Shown here piece by piece: positions 1 to 7,117 of a DNA stretch of 57,757 nt. Numbering within the stretch: position 1 is the first letter of the stretch; each line of letters starts with the position of its first letter. The translations under genes were made by a program, and so were the position numbers. The notes below the pieces were generated by a model. That model was given only the letters and a program-made list of their open reading frames with translations, made no database searches and was not told the DNA's origin. Source of the stretch: Glaciecola sp965660815 (GTDB lineage: Bacteria > Pseudomonadota > Gammaproteobacteria > Enterobacterales > Alteromonadaceae); the NCBI GenBank assembly GCA_965660815.1, contig CBFIBG010000018.1, positions 1 through 57,757 on the forward strand. The letters run 5' to 3'.

Positions 1-101
1 TCATTGTCTACTCCTTGGGCGCTAAGCATGTCGTGCACTTCTTCAGCAACGTGCTGAGCATTTCCGTACACTGAGCCTGCAAATATACTAATACTTTTCA
101 T
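1..101 (-). CDS. yqcA: Flavodoxin of the MioC/YqcA type (N-terminal part only)
   Basis: The first 33 codons of a small flavodoxin; the rest lies outside the window. The start ATG follows a good ribosome binding site (GGGGAG, 4 bases away). The visible protein begins MKSISIFAGSVYGNAQHVAEE, which carries the FMN-phosphate loop pattern G-S-x-Y-G-N-A of short-chain flavodoxins. In enterics yqcA lies directly downstream of truC in the same direction, as it does here. That synteny supports the assignment; the physiological partner of this flavodoxin is not known from sequence. Confidence 0.85.
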   Translation of the reverse strand, partial: MKSISIFAGSVYGNAQHVAEEVHDMLSAQGVDN

Positions 102-302
102 TATCTCCCCACTAAAATAAAAACCAAACCACCAAGTTCAAAAACTGCCGTTATTGACAAACTGTTCTGTATCGCACTAACACAGCGTGACAGTTTCTTG
201 TATGAGGGTTGTAAATTACTAATTCAATAACAAATAAGCAATCGATTAAATAATTTTCAATAGAATTTTCGTCAAGTTTTATTGGTAAGAGTCAATAGAC
301 CT

Positions 303-1016
303 TTAATTGGGGAGTGCAAAAAGCCCAAATACGCGCTTTAGATCGTCGTCAATATCAGTTGTAAATTGCTGGCACTCGTTGCTTGTAGGATGAGGAAAAG
401 ACAGCTCATCGGCAATAAGCGCAAGCCTGTTTAGATTCAAGTAGCTTCGAGCGAATTTATTTTGTTTGCCGTCTCCATGGGTTGTATCTCCCAAAATAGG
501 ATGGCGTATATGAGCCATGTGCCTTCGTAACTGATGCTTTCTTCCGGTACGCGGGAACAACTTGACTAAACTGAATCTTGCGCTGGCATATCGACCTACC
601 GGTTCCGGCACTTCCACAGTATCTATTAGCTTTAATTGTGTCACGGCGTCTTGAGCGGACTTATCTTTATCTGCAAGATGATCAGTCATCTTGTCATGTA
701 ATTCTTTTAACGGATAATCAATAACTTGGTCGTTAACGTACCCTCTAACAACTGCCAGATAGCTTTTTTTTGTTTGCCTCTCGGTAAAGCTTGACGTCAG
801 CCGAGTAGCAGCTTGCTTATGAAGGGCTAGTACCATTAAACCAGAAGTTGGTTTATCAAGCCTGTGGACAGGATAAACGTGCTGTCCAATTTGATCGCGT
901 AGCATTTGAAGCAAAAATCGGGTTTCGTGCCTATCAATTGCGCTCCTGTGCACCAAAAGACCTGAAGGCTTATGCACAACCACGACGTCTTGATCCAAAT
1001 AAAGTATTTTTAGCAT
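303..1016 (-). CDS. truC: tRNA pseudouridine(65) synthase TruC
   Basis: Isomerises uridine 65 in the acceptor/T-stem region of some tRNAs. The 237-residue protein has the RluA-family layout: an opening stretch ending VVVHKPSG (residues 11-19), then the catalytic motif HRLDKPTSG with the nucleophilic aspartate at residue 54, then the GRKHQLRRHM substrate motif around residues 158-167. The length matches TruC rather than the larger ribosomal RluC/RluD enzymes, and no S4 domain is present. It is followed by the flavodoxin gene about 200 bp downstream. The yqcC (DUF446) gene that precedes truC in enterics is not found in the 264 bp upstream. Confidence 0.93.
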   Translation of the reverse strand: MLKILYLDQDVVVVHKPSGLLVHRSAIDRHETRFLLQMLRDQIGQHVYPVHRLDKPTSGLMVLALHKQAATRLTSSFTERQTKKSYLAVVRGYVNDQVIDYPLKELHDKMTDHLADKDKSAQDAVTQLKLIDTVEVPEPVGRYASARFSLVKLFPRTGRKHQLRRHMAHIRHPILGDTTHGDGKQNKFARSYLNLNRLALIADELSFPHPTSNECQQFTTDIDDDLKRVFGLFALPN

Positions 1017-1280
1017 TTATGTAAAACTTATAATTAAATGTCGTATAATGCACGTTTCTCGTTAAATCACTTAAACATGCTCAATCAAAATAGCGTTGAA
1101 TGTCTAAGTTAACCGAACGATTGTCGTGCGTTATTTATTGGAAAACATACAGGCAATAGTATACAGATGTTTTCTGTTCTGTGATTAACGAAGTAAATTT
1201 TATGTTTCAAACTGCAGTGTTTTCAAATCAGTATTCAACGACAATAAGTCAACACACTGTTTAACAAATCAAGAGAAATC

Positions 1281-2378
1281 ATGACAAATAACCCCTCTAT
1301 CAACACACTCAGCGAATTTCTAATGCAAGCACAAACTCAATACATGGTTTTTGATTTGGGCCGCGGTATTCGAAAACTGGATAATCAAGTCTTTTTCGAG
1401 TGGGAAAACCAACAATCTCCTTGTTTGTATCCAAGACAAGAGCATGGATGGTTTTGCATCGTATTTTATAACGAACACATGAGTGATGAGCGGTTTATTT
1501 GGTTTATAAAATTGCCGTTGGACGAGCACGGCTTCATTAATCAGGCAGCTCGAAACCAGTTCCTAGAAATTATTGTCACTGCATTAGGAACTCAGCTTGA
1601 ACACAGTGCAGATAAACAAGCACAGTTGCCAGAAAACCCTTATGTATTTCAACCTAGCCAGCAACAATTGGCCGATTGCAACGCGCACATCAAGGCCAAT
1701 TTAGAAATACCATCTTCCGATCCAGAAGCCTTGCAATCGGTTTTGGCATACTTGCAAGCGCCTCAAATGCAAGCCAATGAAGATAAATGGACTGAATTTA
1801 CTCTACAAAACATTTCTGACCTAATAATTAATCCTGTCTCTGGTAAAGACTCGAAAACATTAAATAATAAAAGTGGTGCTGACAACTCATCACAAGCGAC
1901 TTGTTTAAAAGCGATCACTGATAACATTAAATTCTATCCAACTCCTCTTACAAATTGCATATACGCAAGCTTAGAAACCATTCCTCTTTCTGATGAATTG
2001 ACGCAGAGCTTAATGGTACACCACTCCACAATTGAAGATCCTAATACCTCTGCTTTGTGTCTGAGAGCTATCAGTCTGCAACCTAACGATGAGGCAATTA
2101 CATACATCAATCAAATCATTACGAGTAAAGACCCGTTAGATTTGGAGACTGGCGTTGTTATCGCTGGCCGATTTTGGTCGGTGTTGAAAAATGAACTTAT
2201 TTTGCAACGGTTTATGGAAAAAATAGTCGAACTTGATGACGAATATTCTATTTTTAGAGCTATTTATAGCGATCTTGTTAGGATCCCTGAAATAAGGCGT
2301 AATATGTTGACATTTATACATTCAGAAGAAAAATCAGACGATGTAAAAAAAGCATTCAATAGCCTATTTCAAAGTTAA
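1281..2378 (+). CDS. DUF3549 family protein
   Basis: A 365-residue cytoplasmic protein of unknown function; no signal peptide or membrane segment. The opening (TLSEFLMQAQTQYMVFDLGRGIRK) and the following W/F-rich segment with WFCIVFYNEHMSDERFIWF match what I recall of the DUF3549 family, which is confined to gammaproteobacteria. The C-terminal half is helical and repeat-like, of HEAT-like character. The start follows AAGAGA, 5 bases upstream. It lies 7 bp before the DUF3301 gene and is surely co-transcribed with it. The same pair accompanies truC in other members of the order, which is the main clue to its setting; no function can be given. Confidence 0.8.
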   Translation: MTNNPSINTLSEFLMQAQTQYMVFDLGRGIRKLDNQVFFEWENQQSPCLYPRQEHGWFCIVFYNEHMSDERFIWFIKLPLDEHGFINQAARNQFLEIIVTALGTQLEHSADKQAQLPENPYVFQPSQQQLADCNAHIKANLEIPSSDPEALQSVLAYLQAPQMQANEDKWTEFTLQNISDLIINPVSGKDSKTLNNKSGADNSSQATCLKAITDNIKFYPTPLTNCIYASLETIPLSDELTQSLMVHHSTIEDPNTSALCLRAISLQPNDEAITYINQIITSKDPLDLETGVVIAGRFWSVLKNELILQRFMEKIVELDDEYSIFRAIYSDLVRIPEIRRNMLTFIHSEEKSDDVKKAFNSLFQS

Positions 2379-2385
2379 TGACATT

Positions 2386-2703
2386 ATGGATTTACAGTCT
2401 TTTATACTCATCGCCGTGGTCTTTTTGATTTTTTACCAGTTTTGGCATCTTAGGGCGATTGCTGAAAAAGCAGTGGACTATGCTGTAAGATATTGCGACA
2501 AACAAGATTTGCAATTCATTTCTTTGGCAAGGGTAAACAAACAATTCAAGGCTTATAAAGGGAAGTTAGATTGGCACATAACTTATCAGCTTGCGTTTAC
2601 GAGTGATGGTAGAACCGAGTATACAGGCGAGCTGGTGTGTCACGGTAAGCATCTAGTCAGCATTGAATTACCAGCGTACAGAATTGACGATTCTTTGCAC
2701 TAA
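2386..2703 (+). CDS. DUF3301 family small membrane-anchored protein
   Basis: 105 residues. One N-terminal membrane segment (about residues 5-20, FILIAVVFLIFYQFW) is followed by a soluble domain with R-A-I-A-E-K-A and a YQLAFTSDGRTEYTGEL strand region, characteristic of DUF3301. Function unknown. It is the second gene of a two-gene unit with the DUF3549 gene, and a strong hairpin follows 23 bp after its stop codon. Confidence 0.8.
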   Translation: MDLQSFILIAVVFLIFYQFWHLRAIAEKAVDYAVRYCDKQDLQFISLARVNKQFKAYKGKLDWHITYQLAFTSDGRTEYTGELVCHGKHLVSIELPAYRIDDSLH

Positions 2704-2721
2704 GCCAAAATTTAAGAACTA

Positions 2722-2989
2722 AAAGAAGAAAAGCAGGCGATAAGCCTGCTTTTCTAAGAATTTTGAGCTTCCATCTCAGCGTTCCATTGCCAAAACTTCA
2801 TCCTAAACAAATCCCTTACGCCCCTTTCCATTTTACCCTACTCTTCCTAAGCAGGCATCACAACCATGTAACGATCCCTTTTCCCTGAATCCATTAAAAC
2901 AAAGACATCCGTTGTTTTTGTATTGTTAGTCCTTCAACTTGTCCATACAAACTAAGTTTGGCCGTACTTCTTCCTAAAGTCCTTTCGAC
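2722..2989 (-). ncRNA. csrB: CsrB-class regulatory RNA (CsrA-sequestering)
   Basis: An RNA of roughly 268 nt read on the minus strand. CsrB RNAs bind many copies of CsrA through GGA motifs displayed in hairpin loops. Between 2761 and 2989 the minus strand carries 14 GGA triplets, many as AAGGA, ATGGA or TAGGA, and no meaningful ORF. The 5' end is placed at the GTCG of 2989-2986, just after a -10 like element. The 3' end is a perfect 12-bp hairpin followed by a T-rich tract. A GacA/UvrY-type box lies upstream at 3158-3175. In E. coli csrB lies in the same neighbourhood (truC, yqcC, csrB, syd, queF, ppnN). Exact ends are inferred; CsrC-like naming would be an alternative. Confidence 0.82.
2727..2755. 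terminator. Perfect 12-bp hairpin, rho-independent terminator
   Basis: Arms AGAAAAGCAGGC (2727-2738) and its exact complement (2744-2755) around a 5-base loop. On the minus strand it is followed by TCTTTTAG and ends the csrB-like RNA. On the plus strand it can also end the DUF3549-DUF3301 transcript, although the T-run there is poorer. Confidence 0.85.
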
Positions 2990-2993
2990 GGGA

Positions 2994-3021
2994 TTAATAT
3001 TAACCATTTTTAAGCGTTAAA
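2994..3021 (-). promoter_or_regulatory. Predicted promoter of the csrB-class RNA
   Basis: On the minus strand TATTAA (2999-2994) lies 4 bases before the proposed start at 2989. A weak -35 (TTTAAC, 3021-3016) sits 16 bases further upstream. The weak -35 fits a promoter that needs an upstream activator such as GacA/UvrY. Confidence 0.5.
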
Positions 3022-3157
3022 AATTAAAGTAAACGGAAAAAAATAATTACTGATTTGTAGATAATGATTCAAATGACCGTAAGTATTTGTAAATTAGAGT
3101 ATTTAATTAGCTTGTAAGTAAATAATAAGAACATCTCTCTCGGTTCACTCACAAGCT

Positions 3158-3175
3158 TGTACGATATCTCTTACA
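3158..3175. promoter_or_regulatory. GacA/UvrY-type binding site (18-bp imperfect palindrome)
   Basis: TGTACG-ATATCT-CTTACA, one base off the TGTAAG-N6-CTTACA pattern of the GacA/UvrY upstream element. The right half resembles the box known upstream of enteric csrB. Its centre lies about 177 bp upstream of the inferred csrB start, within the distance range at which UvrY/GacA sites act on csrB and rsm genes. It sits in the short gap between the GNAT gene stop and the RNA promoter. Confidence 0.75.
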
Positions 3176-3203
3176 TTATTGATAGCAGAAAGAAGGAGAG
3201 TAA

Positions 3204-3851
3204 CTATTGATCTTTATTGCGTGGATGGAACATTACTTTACCTTTAATGTTTCCGACATTAATTTCTTCAATATGTTTGAATCCGCCATCTTCAAAAAAG
3301 GAAATGCATTTTGGCAAAGTAACTAGTACCCCAACACCTTCTGATTTTTCATCTTCTAGTAATAGACCTAACACGGCGCTCATTAAAACATGACCAAGCC
3401 CAATGTCCTGATGGTCTGGGTGTACACCAATTAAAGACAGCATATGGTAATTTTTTGCTGGGATTTTTTCACGTACTCTTTCTTCTTTTACAATCATCTG
3501 CTTGGTGCCAAAATACCCAGCGGTAAGCAACATCTTTAATCGCCAATGCCAGAATTTACCTGAACCAAAAGCCATATCAGGCTTGGTCAAGCAGGTGACG
3601 GCGAGTAACCTTTTGCCTTCATACAATCCTATTAGTGATTGACCCGCATCCCAATAAGTATTCACTTCTTCTCTTATTGCACTTCTAAGTCTTGCTTCAT
3701 AACCCTCTTTTTCCACCTGAAAGATGTCAGTGAATAGTGGATCGTCGAAATAAGCATTGTATAAGATAGATGCCGCAACTTTTAAATCATCAGACTCTAG
3801 ATAAGTAGCCTTAACTTGCTGTAGGTCGGGGTTATATTGGGCGATAGACAT
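3204..3851 (-). CDS. GNAT family N-acetyltransferase
   Basis: 215 residues, cytoplasmic. The acetyl-CoA binding motif A is visible at about residues 137-160: MLSLIGVHPDHQ then DIGLGHVLM, the Q/D-x-G-x-G loop. A conserved strand and a F-F-E-D-G-GF segment follow, typical of the GNAT C-terminus. It transfers an acetyl group to an unidentified amine. It is monocistronic, with a long AT-rich leader; the csrB regulatory region follows it directly. Substrate cannot be inferred. Confidence 0.85.
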   Translation of the reverse strand: MSIAQYNPDLQQVKATYLESDDLKVAASILYNAYFDDPLFTDIFQVEKEGYEARLRSAIREEVNTYWDAGQSLIGLYEGKRLLAVTCLTKPDMAFGSGKFWHWRLKMLLTAGYFGTKQMIVKEERVREKIPAKNYHMLSLIGVHPDHQDIGLGHVLMSAVLGLLLEDEKSEGVGVLVTLPKCISFFEDGGFKHIEEINVGNIKGKVMFHPRNKDQ

Positions 3852-4099
3852 GATGAATTCTCTTGGTAAGTTCTGATAACAAAGCTAAGCGATAACTAAT
3901 CGACTAATAGCGCATAAATGTTACCTCAAAAACTTCAATTTTATAACACTTATTTAACAATACTATTGGTTTATAAACTATAAGTACACTTTTTTCTAAG
4001 ACCATTGTCTATACAAACGTTGGGTCATGAATAAAAGACTGAAAGTTTTTAATGTGTTAATTATTCTTAATGTCCTGCTTGATTTGCCAGCTTTGTAGG

Positions 4100-4250
4100 C
4101 TGTCCTATCCTAAAAAAATATGTAGACTGTCCCATCCGAAAATAAGTTGCCGCTTGGTAAGCCAGAGGTTTTCTCGATCGGACACAACAAACAAAAAAGC
4201 CCCGAACATTATCTCGAGGCTTATATAATTGGTTTGTCCCGTCCTTAAAT
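4100..4250. repeat. Three short direct repeats, consensus TGTCCYRTCCKWAAA
   Basis: Copies at about 4100-4116, 4127-4143 and 4234-4250, spaced about 10 and 90 bp apart; the terminator hairpin lies between copies two and three. The origin and role are unknown. They may be a protein-binding cluster or a fragment of a genome-wide intergenic repeat. Confidence 0.5.
4187..4222 (-). terminator. Rho-independent terminator downstream of the DUF3192 gene
   Basis: On the minus strand arms AAGCCTCGA and TCGGGGCTT (one mismatch, 4222-4214 and 4205-4197) flank an 8-base loop, followed by TTTTTTGTTTG. It lies about 65 bp past the lipoprotein stop codon. Confidence 0.75.
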
Positions 4251-4286
4251 ATGCCCGCATATTTGACTACGTTGACAAGCAAACTG

Positions 4287-4670
4287 CTAGACGCTCTTCA
4301 AGCCTATCACTTGTAATGCACTATCACCAAAGCCCGCTAGTTCGCCGTTCACAAACAAAATAGGGGTACACTCGTCTTTAGTCGTTACTCCATCGCCCTT
4401 CGCTCGTTGTGTTCGATAATAAAGCAAACGATGTTCTTTTCCGTCTTTAACGACCAGTTCGTCAAAGTCAGGAGTACCCATCTTGCCTTTTACGCTGGCA
4501 ATGGATGAACCCACTTTAAGTCGACTAATTTGCTCGCGATTTTCTTTTTGTCGCTCTTCCCAAGAAGAATAAGATTCGTAGCCATCATATTCCATATCGT
4601 CATCAATAGAAATTACGCATCCTGATAGTAAAATGGATGAAAACGCTACAGCAGCAAATGCTTTTTTCAT
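4287..4670 (-). CDS. DUF3192 family lipoprotein
   Basis: 127 residues. A lipoprotein signal peptide ends in the lipobox L-S-G-C with the lipidated cysteine at residue 18. An acidic linker follows, then a BamE/SmpA-like core: NREQISRLKVGSSIASVKGKMGTPDF and later LLYYRTQR, the pattern of DUF3192. Aspartates after the cysteine (I-D-D-D at 22-25) do not include one at +2, so the Lol outer-membrane default applies. Function unknown. It is monocistronic with its own terminator. Confidence 0.85.
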   Translation of the reverse strand: MKKAFAAVAFSSILLSGCVISIDDDMEYDGYESYSSWEERQKENREQISRLKVGSSIASVKGKMGTPDFDELVVKDGKEHRLLYYRTQRAKGDGVTTKDECTPILFVNGELAGFGDSALQVIGLKSV

Positions 4671-4958
4671 AAATATGTTCCTTTGAGTATGTATTTAATT
4701 AGGATCTAACGAAAGAACCCTGTCTTTTCTAAATTATTTGTATAGCAAGATGTTATTTAAAGCTGTTTTACTTGTGACAAATGCACAACTACAGCACAGC
4801 GATTACAAACTTCAGATACAAATTTCAGACCAATTATTAATTTTTTTATTTTTCATATAGTTAGAGAAAAATCACTGATAGGCGATGTCTTAAGATTGAT
4901 AATTTCGCTAAGAAATAAATAATATAACCATTATTTAGTTAACTTTTAAATTTATTAA

Positions 4959-5282
4959 ATGTCAGAAAATATGTCAGAAGTATTAAGGGCGTGCACACAA
5001 CTCACAGCCGCTAAGAAGCCAATAACGGTCGCTTTGGTAAAGGCGAAATTATCTAAACCTTTACCACTGGCAACCATTTTTTCTGGAATACAACGTTTTA
5101 AATCGGCCACATCGTCTAAAGAAATTGAGGCACTAGCGGTCGCTTACCCAGATAACCAAGAAGCACCTACAGACGAGCAGTTACCCATAGAAACACTGAA
5201 AAGAATGCAGGCTCAAATTTCTGCACTTCAAGATCAGGTCACAGGGTTACAAGCTGAGGTCGAGGCGTTAAAGTCAAAATAA
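4959..5282 (+). CDS. Small KfrA_N-like DNA-binding protein with coiled coil
   Basis: 107 residues. Residues about 5-45 (VLRACTQLTAAKKPITVALVKAKL) resemble the helix-turn-helix of the KfrA N-terminal family. The last 25 residues form a heptad coiled coil (I-S-A-L-Q-D-Q-V-T-G-L). The start could be the first ATG or the in-frame ATG four codons on (4971); neither has a clear ribosome binding site. The 3' end overlaps the convergent syd gene by 44 bp. A role as a DNA-binding or nucleoid-associated protein is inference. Confidence 0.7.
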   Translation: MSENMSEVLRACTQLTAAKKPITVALVKAKLSKPLPLATIFSGIQRFKSATSSKEIEALAVAYPDNQEAPTDEQLPIETLKRMQAQISALQDQVTGLQAEVEALKSK

Positions 5283-5856
5283 AATCGGTAAGATTGTCAG
5301 ATATTTGCTTTTGAGGTACTTTCCCTACTTCTTCTAACACTACCGCGCCCGATGCAATATCAATAGATAATATGAAATCTTCTTCATCCGTTAGAGCAAA
5401 AAATAATGTCTCGTCTTGCTTTAATCTGCGTTTCATCAGCACATGTGCAATTAGATTTTTCTGAAGTCGTTCAAAATCCGATAAATTTAATGCCTGCAAT
5501 ATAGTTAGATTTCCGTAGGTCGCCTTTGCATTCAAATCAAGAGAATAATAGCGACTGTACAATTGTTGGAGTTCACTGGGAATAGAAAGCTCTAGAGCCG
5601 ACTCTAGGTTCGCCAAACTTGGATTGTCTGTCCTTTTTACTGCCTGCCAACCAATCTTTTCACCTTCGACGAAATCATGCTCTTCGAAACTAGATGCAGG
5701 AGCACTTGAGTCTAATTTTCTATAACAAGGACTAAACCACCCCTTCTCAAAATAAGTCACTAGTCCTTGATTCTCTGAATTAGACTGTTCATTGTATCCT
5801 AGGATAAATTCGTCGAACGCTTCTTCAAACTTCCTATTATCTTGCCCGTTTTGCAT
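5239..5856 (-). CDS. syd: SecY-interacting protein Syd
   Basis: 205 residues, no signal peptide. Syd is a peripheral inner-membrane protein that binds SecY and can affect poorly assembled translocons. Family marks: WFSPCY near residue 41, an acidic middle, LQQLYSRYYS, then LTILQALNLSDFERLQKNLIAHVLMKRRL and the C-terminal L-x-D-F-I-L. Its place between the csrB region and queF matches the E. coli order. It is read convergently with the KfrA-like gene, overlapping it by 44 bp. Confidence 0.92.
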   Translation of the reverse strand: MQNGQDNRKFEEAFDEFILGYNEQSNSENQGLVTYFEKGWFSPCYRKLDSSAPASSFEEHDFVEGEKIGWQAVKRTDNPSLANLESALELSIPSELQQLYSRYYSLDLNAKATYGNLTILQALNLSDFERLQKNLIAHVLMKRRLKQDETLFFALTDEEDFILSIDIASGAVVLEEVGKVPQKQISDNLTDFILTLTPRPQLVTL

Positions 5857-6035
5857 GTTGAACTTCTTTAAGATTATGATTTTGAAATAAGCATAATAGT
5901 CATTTACTTTAAGAATTCAATTAGTGTCGTGATACAAACAGAGGCTTAGGCTATTCAAAATTAAATGAATTTGACGAAACTAAGACTTTAAATGAGCAGT
6001 CTTACACTTAGATTGATTGAAATTACGACAATCAT

Positions 6036-6063
6036 TGACGTTAAAATCAAGCACGCTATGATA
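6036..6063 (+). promoter_or_regulatory. Predicted sigma-70 promoter of queF
   Basis: TTGACG (6036-6041), a 16-base spacer and TATGAT (6058-6063), about 80 bp before the queF ribosome binding site. Confidence 0.55.
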
Positions 6064-6154
6064 TTTAACCTTTTTTACTCGGATCAATGTATCAACCCCA
6101 AATAATTTTTAATTGGTAAAACAATTTGTTTGATGAACATAGGAGAAGATTACC

Positions 6155-7006
6155 CTGGAAAATCTAACGTTAGGAAGAGCGACCGAATATTCACAGTTTT
6201 ATGATGCTAGCCTACTTCAGGCGGTTCCACGCGAAATCAGTCGAAATAGCATCGGCCTTAATAAAACTCTGCCTTTTGATGGCATAGATATTTGGAATGC
6301 TTACGAAGTCTCATTTCTAAACCATAAGGGAAAGCCAGTGGTAGGCATTTTAGAATGCAGAGTACCTATCCACTCTCCGAATTTAATAGAATCTAAATCA
6401 TTCAAACTTTATTTGAATAGTTTTAATCAAACACGCTTCGAAAGTATCGATGAGGTCCTTGATGTGATGCAAAAAGATTTGTCTGACTGCGCAGGCAGTG
6501 AAGTCACGTTGTTTCTCACTCTGGCAAGCGAGTTCAAAGACATGGAGATTGGTGATTTAGACCATCAGGCAATGGTATTGAGTGATACGAATATCGAGTT
6601 TACTCGTTATTTGCTCGACGACTTGGATATTTCTATTGATGAATATGACGTAAAGCCGGAAACACTTAATTGCGAAAATGTCGAGGTAAACGAAACCCTC
6701 GTTAGCCATTTATTAAAGTCCAACTGCTTAATTACGAATCAACCGGACTGGGGCAGCGTCGCCATTAGGTATTCAGGGAAGAAGATCAATCACGAATCTT
6801 TGCTAAAATATATCATCTCATTTAGACAACACAACGAATTTCACGAGCAGTGCGTTGAAAGAATTTTTAACGACATCTTGAATTACTGCAAACCAAATCA
6901 ATTGACCGTATATGCTAGATATACAAGGCGAGGTGGGTTGGACATCAACCCGTTTAGATCCAATTTTGAGGCACCGTATAAAAATACTCGGCTGGCTCGT
7001 CAATAA
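6155..7006 (+). CDS. queF: NADPH-dependent 7-cyano-7-deazaguanine reductase QueF (non-canonical start)
   Basis: Reduces preQ0 to preQ1 in queuosine synthesis. It is the long, two-domain (YqfD-like) form. Visible marks are the family motif ESKSFKLYLNSFNQTRF, the catalytic cysteine in LLKSNCLITNQPDW with the following aspartate, and HHNEFHEQCVERIF-like and RYTRRGGLDINP segments. Homology extends upstream of the first standard start (GTG 6338) through S-L-L-Q-A-V-P-R back to the stop at 6140. In that stretch the only plausible starts are CTG at 6155, 9 bases after AGGAG, or ATT at 6149. CTG gives 283 residues, against 282 in E. coli. A base error or mutation of an ATG is the alternative. Confidence 0.9.
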   Translation: MENLTLGRATEYSQFYDASLLQAVPREISRNSIGLNKTLPFDGIDIWNAYEVSFLNHKGKPVVGILECRVPIHSPNLIESKSFKLYLNSFNQTRFESIDEVLDVMQKDLSDCAGSEVTLFLTLASEFKDMEIGDLDHQAMVLSDTNIEFTRYLLDDLDISIDEYDVKPETLNCENVEVNETLVSHLLKSNCLITNQPDWGSVAIRYSGKKINHESLLKYIISFRQHNEFHEQCVERIFNDILNYCKPNQLTVYARYTRRGGLDINPFRSNFEAPYKNTRLARQ

Positions 7007-7117
7007 ATTACATCTTCAAGAGCCAGGCGTTCTTTGCCGATATAAATTCATTAAACGTACATGTTACAGTGAACAAATACCAAAGTAGCTTTTTTGGTTC
7101 AACTCAAAGGAAACTCA

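Larger units (their letters stand above)
3852..4286. other. Gene-free stretch: terminator and short repeats
   Basis: 435 bp. It contains the AT-rich upstream region of the GNAT gene, three copies of a TGTCCYRTCC-type repeat between 4100 and 4250, and a terminator for the DUF3192 lipoprotein gene. A 71-codon minus-strand frame runs through it but is built from the repeats and the terminator, so I do not regard it as a gene. Confidence 0.5.

Noticed and set aside
4067..4282. 71-codon minus-strand ORF
   Set aside because: Composed of the short repeats and the DUF3192 terminator hairpin; no ribosome site and protein-like composition is absent.
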